Origin: Emiliania huxleyi CCMP1516
Taxonomy: Eukaryota > Haptophyta > Isochrysidales > Noelaerhabdaceae
Direction: 5' to 3'
Assembly: GCF_000372725.1 (NCBI RefSeq)
Contig: NW_005200793.1
Span: forward strand, 1-64,000
DNA: 64,000 nt
Shown here piece after piece: positions 40,450 through 48,895 of the stretch; positions within the stretch are counted from its first letter, which is position 1; each line of letters opens with the position of its first letter. The notes below the pieces were generated by a model. It did no database searches and had not been told where the DNA came from. It saw nothing but the letters and a program-made list of their open reading frames with translations. Both the position numbers and the translations under genes were made by a program.

Positions 40450-41735
40450 ATGCCGCAAGGGGGTCTCCTCGTCAGCCCGCCAGCCGAGGGGGAGCGCCCC
40501 TCCCCCCAAAAGTACTCGCCGAAGCGTGGACGCCTCGAGGTCCGCAGGGCAAGCTCTCGCTCCCCGTGAGAGGGCCAGCTGGTGTCCCGCGGGCTACCTC
40601 TCGCACAAATGAGCCACCACGCCCTTCCTCTATAGATCCTCGTCGCCGAACGCGTCGCGCGGCACGTCACCTGCGCACGCCCGGCCGGGCTTACTGGAGG
40701 AGGCCCTGCACCTCCCGCGCAGCGGACCCATCTACAGAGCTCGGCTGGACCAGAACACCGGAATCGAGCCTTCCTTCCGCTACGACCCGAACGTGTCGAC
40801 CGTGCTCGACACGGACTCCGACGGACGCGTCACGTTTTCGACCGAGTTTGAAGTCAACTCGGAGGGTGCGTGCCAGACTGAGGTGTGAGATGTACCGGCG
40901 CAAGCTCGGCTGCGAGCACGCTGGTCTTCCCTTAGGCTCGCCGCCCTTCCGCATCACGTCCGAATGGCAGGCGCCTCCGTCGCAAGCCCAGTGCTGCGTG
41001 GACGGTCTCGAGTCCCTGCACCAGGTGACGCTTCCCCGGTTCGTGTCCAAATCGCCGCCCGCTACACCGCCGCGGGCGAAAGTGCGGCCACCTGCGACCC
41101 ACAGCCAACGAACGGCAAAGCCGGCTGGCGTGGCGGTAGTACCGCACTCGCTGCGAATCGCCGCCGCCGCCACCGCGCCGCCTGCGCCGGCGAGGTCCTC
41201 TGTGGAGGTGGAGTCCCTGCGGTTCGACGCAGAGCTCGCGTCTCAGCACGCACCACCAGTGACGGTGTCCCCCCCCTCCTTCGATGCGGCAAAGGCCCTC
41301 TTCGAAAGTCTTCAGCCGATGGGCGACGGCTGTGCCTCTATCGCCCCCCCGGTCCCGGTCCCAGTCCCACCGGTACGCAAGGGCAGGGCCCGCGGACTTC
41401 CCACCTCGTTGGAGCCGCGGCAAGGAGGCGGCACGCCGCGGCTGCTCGTGGCTGCCGCTTTGCTGAGCCTGTGCCTCTTCGGCGTTGCCTTTGCCCCGTG
41501 GCTGGATCAGTCTTTGGGCTGGGGGGCGTGCCTCGTCGGTCCATACGCCTGTGCTGCCGGGGTGGGGGAGCATGCTGGGCCTGCACCTAGCCCACCGTTG
41601 CGGCACGAGCTCGCCTCCCGCGAGATTATTGAGCTCGAGGGCGAGGAGCGAGCCTGGTCGTGGTGGAGCTTGCTGTGGCCGTGGCACGAGAAGGAGGCCG
41701 CGACACGCGACTCGGGCGAACCGCCCTGCTGGTGA
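40450..41735 (+). CDS. Single-TM protein, three exons
   Basis: Exons 40450-40565, 40636-40865 and 40936-41735 join to 381 residues. Both introns are 70 bp and canonical GT-AG (GTGAGAGG..CTCTATAG and GTGCGTGC..CTTCCCTTAG), and both joins keep the frame. The soluble N-terminal part has a Ser/Arg-rich lead and a segment SGPIYRARLDQNTG..VSTVLDTDSDGRVTFSTE. A Pro/Ala-rich linker leads to one hydrophobic helix (LLVAAALLSLCLFGVAFAPW, about residues 290-309), then a Trp-rich C-terminus (RAWSWWSLLWPWHEKE). This suggests a type II or tail-region membrane protein. Family not recognised. Start: in-frame ATG before GGLLVSPPAEGE; the frame stays open upstream to 40306. Confidence 0.6.
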
Positions 41736-42363
41736 ATTGCACTGGGACTATCATGTATCCCTACAGAGAGATGTGGCTGCGTCGTGAGGGGGGCGAATGA
41801 GGGAATTGAGGGGAGGCTAAGTGCATTGTGCATGTGCGGCGGTGTCGGACCTGCGGATTGCGGCGACGCCCGGGCGCGGCAGCCAGCGGTCTGTGTGTGC
41901 GGCAAGATGGAGGTGAGAGTGACCGCGCGGGGGCGGCGGCGGCGCACGGATGGCGGCTCAGAACGCACGAGTCCGACCACGTCAGGGATGACGTCCGGTG
42001 GGCCGGTCCATGACCATGTCCACATGTCGTGCACACATACCACGTGAGTGCACGAGACTCTGCGAGGGATCAGGCTGTAGGCAGGCTGTAGACCTACATA
42101 AATAAATAAACCGAACAGGAGGATGACGAAGAGCAGCAGGGACCCGAGGCGCGAGGGACTATGTCGAAGAGGCTAGTTTGCAGTCCCACATCGGGAGAGG
42201 ACGACCCCGGCCCCGTCACGCCGCGCATGCAGGTGCATAAATTAGACGCGCCAGAGAGGGCGGCTCTTTTCTTTCAACGGGGCTAGCTTTTACACATCGA
42301 CGGTGTACATGCATGATATGGGTACCTAGCTCTACCTCGAGTCTCGTACTTCGTACACAAGTA
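41736..42363. other. Intergenic between convergent genes
   Basis: Spacer between the plus-strand membrane protein stop and the minus-strand kinase stop; presumably both 3' UTRs. The AATAAATAAA near 42100-42110 could serve polyadenylation. No gene seen. Confidence 0.4.
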
Positions 42364-45300
42364 TTACCCCTCGAACGCCCCGATCGCCTCCGTCACCGCC
42401 GCCACGAGCCGCGACGCCTCCCCCTCGCTGCGCGGCCCGTCCCTCCTCCACCTCGCCGCGTCGTGGTGCCGCGCCGCGTTCGCCCAGATGCGCAGCGAGT
42501 GCAGCTGGCTCCGTAGCTCGGCCGGCAAGCCGCACTCGCGGTGCCAAAAGTTGATGCGCTCCTCGAAGCCGTCGGGCGCCGCCGCAGAGCGCGAGGCGTA
42601 GACGGCGTCGAGGCGCGGCATCAGCGTGTTGAAGGCGAGCAGCATGTTGCCCTGAATGCGCGCCTGCGCGTCGCCGCCCGTGCGCATGCCGCGCACCTGC
42701 ACCGAGAGCGGCGAAGGCTCGTAGCTGGTGGTGCGGGCGGCTGCCGCAGCGGCCTCGTCTCCAGGTGCCGGCGCAGCCTCCTCCACCCCCACCCCGCCCT
42801 GCGCGCCAGACAGCAGCCCCCGGAGCGTCGTGAGAGCCACGGGCAGCGTGCAGCGGTTGCGCAAGCTGTCGTGACAGAGGCTCTTCTGCCCGTCTCCCGC
42901 CTTGGCGAGGTCCTTGACAGCGCGCGCAGCAGCGGCGGTCCACCCCGCCGCCGCGTCTGCGACCTTGGACGCGTCGATGTTGGTCCAGAGCTCGTCGAAC
43001 TCGTCCTCGCACCGGTCGGTGAGCTGCACCTCGGAGCGGCTGGTGAGGCAGACGAGGAGGGTGATGCCAACAGCGTAGCCGTCCGTCTTGCTCGAGTACT
43101 CGCCCCCCTTGGAGATGGAGGGGCAGAGGTAGCCAGTGGACATGTAGAGGGCGGTCGAGCGGCAGCGGACAGAGGCGTCCGGACGCTGGTCCTTGGCGAA
43201 GCCCGTGTCGGCGAGGACGGCGGTCAGATTCTCGTCGAGCAGGATGTTGTCCGGCTTGACGTCGCGGTGCACGATGCCCTTCGAGTGGAGGTAGACGAGC
43301 GCCTCGGTCGCCTCGCACGCGACACGCACGCGCTGCCGCCACGTCAGCGGCCTCGGCGGCTCTACCATCCCCAGCCGCCGGAGCTGCGCAGCGCGGTCGG
43401 GATCCGAGATGCGCAGCCGCGCCTCGAGCGAGCCGCCGCGCATCAGCGGCGAGAGGAGGCAGACGCCGTCGGGCGAGAGGCAGTAGCCGAGCAGCGGCAG
43501 CAGGTGCGGGTGGCTCACCGCCTTGAGCAGCTTCACCTCGAGCTCCGCCCGCGACAACCCGCCCGACTGGCCCGACTTGGCCCGCTTGACGACGAGCGGC
43601 AAGTGGCGCAGCTGCGGAGGCGCGGCGAGGGAGAGGTGGAGGTCGGCCGACGCCTCGTAGACGCGGCTGAAACCGCCGCTGCCAATCAGCTTGCCCTCTG
43701 CAAACCCATCGGTAGCCGCGGTGAGGTCCGACAAGGCTATCTCGACGGGCCGCGCAACAGCCGCCGCTTCCGCCGCGACCGGCTCGGAGGCGACAGACAG
43801 AGTTTCCAGCTTCGACTCCGCCGCGCTCACCTCCTCGGCCAAGGCAGGCAGCGCACCCACGTGCGGCCTGGCGGCGGCGATGCCCGCTCGGAGCGCGGAG
43901 GGGCTGTCCGCAGTGTCGAGCGACTTGAGCGCGCCCATCGCCGCGCCATGCGCCTTGCGCAGCCGCTGGCTGTCCCGCCTCCGCGCCTCCTTGAGCTTGT
44001 CGCGCGCGCGCCTCGCCGCCGCCAGCACGGCCGGGCTCGCGAGGCCGCTGCACGCCTCCAGCGCGCTGGCCACGCCCTCGTACGAGCCAGCGGCCACGGC
44101 CTGCTGCAGCGCCTCGTCCGCCGCGGCGATGGCGGCTGCGTCGGCCGGCGGAGGAGATGGGGCTGGCGGTGGAGTTGGCGGCTGCAAATCGGCGGTGGCG
44201 CTGGGGCCAGGCGCCACGTTGTCTGCCTCGCCGCCGCCGCTCTTCTTCTTCTTCTTCTTCTTGCCCTTCTTGCTCTCATTGGCGCGCTCCTCTTTCTCCG
44301 CCTCCTCCTCCGCCAGCAGCGCCTCGGCATGCCGCGCCGCCTCCGCCTCTGCCGCCGCTCTCTCCGCCTCCCTCGCCTCCGCCCCCGCAGCCCACGCCGT
44401 CTCCTTCGCCGCCTTCTCAGCCGCCGCCTCCGCCTCAGCCAAGACCTTTACGCACTCGGCGTGGCCCTTCTCCTTGGCGTACTGCAGCGCGGTCTTGCCC
44501 TCCATAGTGCACAGCGTCATATCTGCGCCGGCCCGCAGCAAGCGCCGCACGACCGCGGGGTGGCCGAAAATGGCGGCGGTCATCAGCGCCTTGGCACCGA
44601 CGCTGTTCTGCAGGATGATCTCAGCGCCGCGCCGTATCAGCAGGTCGACCACCCGCTCGTGGCCGTTGCTGGCGGCGGCTATCAGCGCAGTGACGCCGTT
44701 GCTGTTCTGCAGGTTGATCTCCGCGCCGTGCCGCAGCAGCAACTCGACCACCCGCTTGTGGCCGTTGTTGGCGGCGGCCATCAGCGTGGTGTAGCTGTCG
44801 CTGTTCAGCAGGTCGACCTCCGCGCCGCGCCGCAGCAGTAGCTCGACCACCCGCTCGTGGCCCCACTGGGCGGCGTACATCAGCGCGGTCCAGCCGACGC
44901 TGTCCTGCAGCTTGATCTCCGCGCCGTGCCGCAGCAGCAACTCGACCACCCGCTCTTGGCCGTTGTTGGCGGCGCGCATCAGCAGCGTGAGGCCGCTCGC
45001 GCCGCCTCTCTCGTACGTCGCGTCGGCCCGCCCGCCGCCCTCGAGCCACGCCAGCACCGCCTCCTCCTCGCCTTGCTCAGCCGCTGCCACGACCTCGTCG
45101 GAGACTTTCCCCCCACCGCTCGGCGCCCGCTTCGCCGCAGCCGGCGACAGATTACCCGGCCGCACCCGCACGCTCTCGCCGCTTCCCTCGAGCGCCACAG
45201 CGTACCGCCCGCCCTCGAAGCTCCGCGCCTCGCCCCGCTGCCCGTTCAGCTCGGGGCGGGAAGAGAGGCCGCCGAGCACGACTCGCTGGCCGAGCAGCGG

Positions 45301-46122
45301 TGTGTCCATAGCTGCCGCTGCGGCGCCCGAGGAAGCGCCGCCCGCCCCTGCCCAGCCGTCTGCAACCGCCTCCGCCTCAGCCAAGACCCGGACGCACTCG
45401 GCGTGGCCCTTCTCCTTGGCCCACTGTAGCGCCGTCTTGCCGCTCGCACTGCGCGCCGCCGCGTCTGCGCCCGCCCGCAGCAAGCGCCGCACGACGGCGG
45501 GGCGGTTGTAGTGGGCGGCGAGCATCAGCGCAGTGCAGCCGTCGCTGCTCTGCAGGTTGAGCTCAGCGCCGCGCCGTATCAGCAAGTCGACCACCCGCTC
45601 GTGGCCGTTGACGGCGGCGCACATCAGCGCGGTGCCACCGTCGCTGCTCTGCAGGTTGACATCAGCGCCGTGCTGCAGCAGCAAATCGACCAACCGCTCG
45701 TGGCCGTGGAGGGCGGCGGTCATCAGCAGCGTGAGGCCGCTCTCACCGTCTCTCTCGTACGTCGCGTCGACCCGCCCCCCGCCGTCAAGCCACGCCAGCA
45801 GCGCCTCCTCCTCGCCACGCTCCGCTGCTGCCACGACCGCATCGGGGGCTGCCGCGGCACTGCTCGACACCGCCGGCGACAGATTACCCGGCCGCACCCG
45901 CACGCTCTCGCCGCTTCCCTCGAGCGCCACAGCGTACCGCCCGCCCTCGAAGCTCTCCGCCACGCCCCGCTGCCCGTTCAGCTCGGGACGGGAAGAGAGC
46001 CCGCCGAGCACGACGCGCTGGCCGAGCAGCGGCGCGTCCACAGCTGCCGCTGCCACGCCCGAGGAAGCGCCGCCCGCCCCTGCCCGGCCGTCGCTGCTTG
46101 GCTCGCTCACTTGCCCGACCAT
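42364..46122 (-). CDS. Ankyrin-repeat protein kinase (1252 aa), intronless
   Basis: Two tandem modules each start PLLGQRVVLGGLSSRPELNG and GRYAVALEGSGESVRVRPGN, followed by ankyrin repeats (about residues 125-255 and 375-580; units like GHERVVDLLIRRGAELNLQS). A Lys-rich and Pro-rich linker (about 640-700) and a helical region lead to a kinase domain (about 800-1090): Gly loop GSGGFSRVYEA, Lys in PLVVKRAKSG, HRDVKPDNILLDEN, then LADTGFAKD in place of the usual DFG, and the activation segment with MSTGYLCPSISKGGEYSSKT. The kinase resembles the IRAK/Pelle/receptor-like type. The C-terminal about 110 residues (FWHRECGLPAELRSQLHSLR..) form a helical domain. The DTG variant keeps the Mg-binding Asp. 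It is striking as an intronless gene in an intron-rich region. Overlapping plus-strand frames are shadows. Confidence 0.9.
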   Translation of the reverse strand: MVGQVSEPSSDGRAGAGGASSGVAAAAVDAPLLGQRVVLGGLSSRPELNGQRGVAESFEGGRYAVALEGSGESVRVRPGNLSPAVSSSAAAAPDAVVAAAERGEEEALLAWLDGGGRVDATYERDGESGLTLLMTAALHGHERLVDLLLQHGADVNLQSSDGGTALMCAAVNGHERVVDLLIRRGAELNLQSSDGCTALMLAAHYNRPAVVRRLLRAGADAAARSASGKTALQWAKEKGHAECVRVLAEAEAVADGWAGAGGASSGAAAAAMDTPLLGQRVVLGGLSSRPELNGQRGEARSFEGGRYAVALEGSGESVRVRPGNLSPAAAKRAPSGGGKVSDEVVAAAEQGEEEAVLAWLEGGGRADATYERGGASGLTLLMRAANNGQERVVELLLRHGAEIKLQDSVGWTALMYAAQWGHERVVELLLRRGAEVDLLNSDSYTTLMAAANNGHKRVVELLLRHGAEINLQNSNGVTALIAAASNGHERVVDLLIRRGAEIILQNSVGAKALMTAAIFGHPAVVRRLLRAGADMTLCTMEGKTALQYAKEKGHAECVKVLAEAEAAAEKAAKETAWAAGAEAREAERAAAEAEAARHAEALLAEEEAEKEERANESKKGKKKKKKKSGGGEADNVAPGPSATADLQPPTPPPAPSPPPADAAAIAAADEALQQAVAAGSYEGVASALEACSGLASPAVLAAARRARDKLKEARRRDSQRLRKAHGAAMGALKSLDTADSPSALRAGIAAARPHVGALPALAEEVSAAESKLETLSVASEPVAAEAAAVARPVEIALSDLTAATDGFAEGKLIGSGGFSRVYEASADLHLSLAAPPQLRHLPLVVKRAKSGQSGGLSRAELEVKLLKAVSHPHLLPLLGYCLSPDGVCLLSPLMRGGSLEARLRISDPDRAAQLRRLGMVEPPRPLTWRQRVRVACEATEALVYLHSKGIVHRDVKPDNILLDENLTAVLADTGFAKDQRPDASVRCRSTALYMSTGYLCPSISKGGEYSSKTDGYAVGITLLVCLTSRSEVQLTDRCEDEFDELWTNIDASKVADAAAGWTAAAARAVKDLAKAGDGQKSLCHDSLRNRCTLPVALTTLRGLLSGAQGGVGVEEAAPAPGDEAAAAAARTTSYEPSPLSVQVRGMRTGGDAQARIQGNMLLAFNTLMPRLDAVYASRSAAAPDGFEERINFWHRECGLPAELRSQLHSLRIWANAARHHDAARWRRDGPRSEGEASRLVAAVTEAIGAFEG

Positions 46123-46187
46123 GGCACATCACAAAACAATTCGAGGCCGAGAGCGCCGCGGGGCGAAGCAGCTCTGGCGGCTCGCAG

Positions 46188-46445
46188 GACGAGACAGAAG
46201 AGAACGACGCGACAGAGGAGGAAATGACAAGGGAGAGAACGACGAGAGTGGGACGACCGCGAGGTGGCATGAAGGCTGCAGCGAGAAGCGGCGAGAGACT
46301 GCGAAGAGAGATAGGAAGAGGCAGACTCCCTAGGGTGGGCGACGGCTAGCGCATCACACACCTCTCCTTAAAATCCCTGTGTGGTGGCGGCGTGCCGTCC
46401 TCCCATCCCTCCCTTGGGTTCTCTGTTTTGTTCTTTCTTTCTTTT
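46188..46445 (+). repeat. Dispersed repeat R1, left arm of a foldback
   Basis: Runs from GACGAGACAGAAGAGAACGA through CGAGGTGGCATGAAGG to GTGCCGTCCTCCCATCCCTC and a CTTTCTTTCTTT tail. The first about 115 bp recur inverted at 46557-46700 and the last about 180 bp recur directly at 59478-59665. Confidence 0.8.
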
Positions 46446-46556
46446 CGAAGCAGCTCTGACAGCCGCGGCAACGCATGATGTCGCAGAAGAAAAGTAATCG
46501 GTGTCCGGGAAAGCGGTGGCCGGCGCCGACCACACCCACAACCCTGCACAAAGACC

Positions 46557-46700
46557 GCAGAGACCAGAGTCTCTCGCCGATTCTCGCTGCAACCTTCATG
46601 CCACCTCGGTCCTCGCTCGTCCCACTCTCTCTCGTCGTTCTCTCCCTTGTCGCTTCTTCCTCTGTCGCGTCGCTCTCCTCTGCCTCGTTCTGCGACGCCT
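46557..46700 (-). repeat. Dispersed repeat R1, inverted right arm
   Basis: Reverse complement of the first part of the left arm at roughly 80-85 percent identity by eye; contains the complement of CGAGGTGGCATGAAGG. With the left arm it forms a foldback with a spacer of about 250 bp. Confidence 0.75.
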
Positions 46701-46887
46701 CATTTGCCGCCAAGTCATATGATTGGTCTCAGGTCCGTGTCGTGTTACGCACGGAAAATTCTTTTGACCGCGCAAGATAAAAGGGTGGCTAAGGGCTCTG
46801 CCCGCAAGGCGCCCGCGTCGCAGACGCGGTACCATTGACAAATCTGCAATATACCCCCACACGAGCAAATAGCAAAATCCGAATACC

Positions 46888-47319
46888 GTGCACGAACTGC
46901 GTGATCTCGGCCGTGGACGGGCGCAAGCCTTCAGCTGGTGCCAAGACATTCGTAAAATTGAAGCCAAGAACGTCCGCCAAATCCGTGCTAGGGAAAGCTC
47001 ATCGAGCCCAGCGTGCCCGCGACCGCCTCCCGCGCAACACCGCCGCTGGGGACGACACGCTGCGGAATCGGATCGAGCCCATGCACGGGCAAAGAAGGAC
47101 GCTGCAGAAGCGGTTGGAGAGGCAGCCGGCGTCTGCCGTCTAGGGAGCCTGGGGAAGCGAACCGACGGGGGACGTCGGGGCGAATCGTTCCGCGTGTACG
47201 CAAAGTGCGTCGACACCTCAATCCTGCAGGCGGAGCAGCAGTCGCAGAGTGTGCAGGCCTATGCGCGCCAGCTCGCGCAGCTCTCGTCAACCTCTGTCTC
47301 TCTCTTTTCTCTCTATTAG
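46888..47319 (+). CDS. Putative small protein, low confidence
   Basis: A 143-residue frame with balanced composition, including AFSWCQDIRKIEAKNVRQIR and SFRVYAKCVDTSILQAEQQS. It ends in a Ser/Leu stretch with a stop just before a TATA-rich run. No family, start uncertain. Confidence 0.25.
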   Translation: MHELRDLGRGRAQAFSWCQDIRKIEAKNVRQIRARESSSSPACPRPPPAQHRRWGRHAAESDRAHARAKKDAAEAVGEAAGVCRLGSLGKRTDGGRRGESFRVYAKCVDTSILQAEQQSQSVQAYARQLAQLSSTSVSLFSLY

Positions 47320-48895
47320 AGTATAGAGTATAGTATATAGTATATTCGGCTTTATATATCTAGCAAACACCCACACGACTAGCGACTACCAGTCTACTAC
47401 TGGCGTCTACTTAGTCCCTCAGAACGGGAACGGGAGCGACAAACGCGCCGCCCGCGGCGTTCTCGCGCTCCGCCCTTCGCGGACTGTACGGGTGGACGCG
47501 GGACAGGAGTGACGACAGCTCGAGCGACACCGGAGCTCTACGCGTATCTCCTCTTTACTTGATAAACCAGCCGATCCAACAATCCTTTCACACCGGACGG
47601 TAGAGCCGAATCTGACGGCCAGAAAGCTCACCAGCCTCGCAACACATGCCATGCCCATCCCTGACAAGCGTGGTTTGACTCACAGAAGCCGCAGGCTACG
47701 TGGAGACATAGCTACGTGACCACGCAAAACACGCCCGGAGACGGCTCACATCCCGATATCCCGGGCTCCAACAATGGTCCCACTATCGGGCCTATCGCGG
47801 TCCGACGCCGGTCTACTTGGCTATCCCCAGCCCACAGCTACCGGGTGCACCCAGCCTGGCCGCAGGAGGGCGGGCCCGGGCCGAACCTCCCACTCAGAGG
47901 TCCGTTGAAGTCGATCCGCGGCGCCGTCCCGAAGCAGCAGCCGCGGGAGCGGGAGCGGAGAAGCTCGTACTCGGACCGACGCGATAATATTGACGATGCA
48001 ATGCCAACTGTGCGTACAATGACTTGTACACACATCACCTGGGTCATGATGGTCCATATGAAGGATGGACAGAGTCACGCACATCGCCTACACGGTCTGA
48101 GGGTGGTGAGGACTGATACATGCCCGGGTCGGGTTGAGTGCGATCGGAGAAGAACAAAGTGTGAACTATGCGCCAAATGCGCTGGTCAAGGGGATAGGAG
48201 GATGTTGTGTGTGACAGGGCTGCCTGGAGCAGCCCCAAGCTGCAGGCCTTCGTCCACAGAGACCCGTCAAGGAGCGTCTTCTAGCTTTGTCTGCACGACT
48301 GTCACGGATCACACAAGGCCGCTACGGAGACGAGCAGCTCCGAATCAGCGGCAATCCTCATGCATCCAGGCGTCACAGTCAATATCAGTGGTCTAGCTAC
48401 CGCCATGCACAGCTTGACGTCGATGTCTCCAGGCTGGAGTGCATGTATCCTTTGTTACGCCGCTCGGAGGTCTGATGGAGCCGCAGAACGCCTGGGGCTG
48501 TGAGGGCGTCAGGCGGTGCCGCAGATAGACTTCTACCTCATAGCGCGCACCGATCCATCCGCGCCGGGCCCTGGCCGCCGCCAGCGGACGGTGCACCACC
48601 AGAAAGGTCACCTACAGGGCACATTGTTGGACTTTGGCGGCCGATTTGCGCTCGAGCCGCCGCGCGGGAATCAGCACCGGCAGGCAGCGAGAGCACGACT
48701 GGCGACCGCGAAGCCAGCAGTGCTGCCCCGACACATACCGGTCTGGCCAGTGCGCGAAGCTGCCGCATGCGGCCTTCCAGAGGCCGAGCGCGCGGCGATT
48801 GTTGGACGGTCACGTCGTTTCGGTTTATCGGGACGCGCCGGGATATCAAAAAAAAGGAGATAATCGGATACCGAAGCGCCCCGGCTTTCGACGAA
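47320..48895. other. Intergenic with dispersed repeats
   Basis: No supported gene. 47356-47475 holds a repeat (ACCCACACGACTA, GGCGTCTACTTAGTCCCTCA, then CGCCGCCCGCGGCGTTCTCG) whose parts recur at 51520-51615 and 52650-52712. Confidence 0.5.
47356..47475 (+). repeat. Dispersed repeat R2, full copy
   Basis: First part (CACCCACACGACTA .. GGCGTCTACTTAGTCCCTCA) matches 51528-51612; second part (ACAAACGCGCCGCCCGCGGC then GTTCTCGCGCTCCGCC) matches 52665-52705 next to the hAT-like element. Confidence 0.7.

Noticed and set aside
42541..44841. 766-residue plus-strand frame across the ankyrin-kinase
   Set aside because: Antisense shadow of a gene with complete kinase and ankyrin signatures; the frame has no motif of its own.
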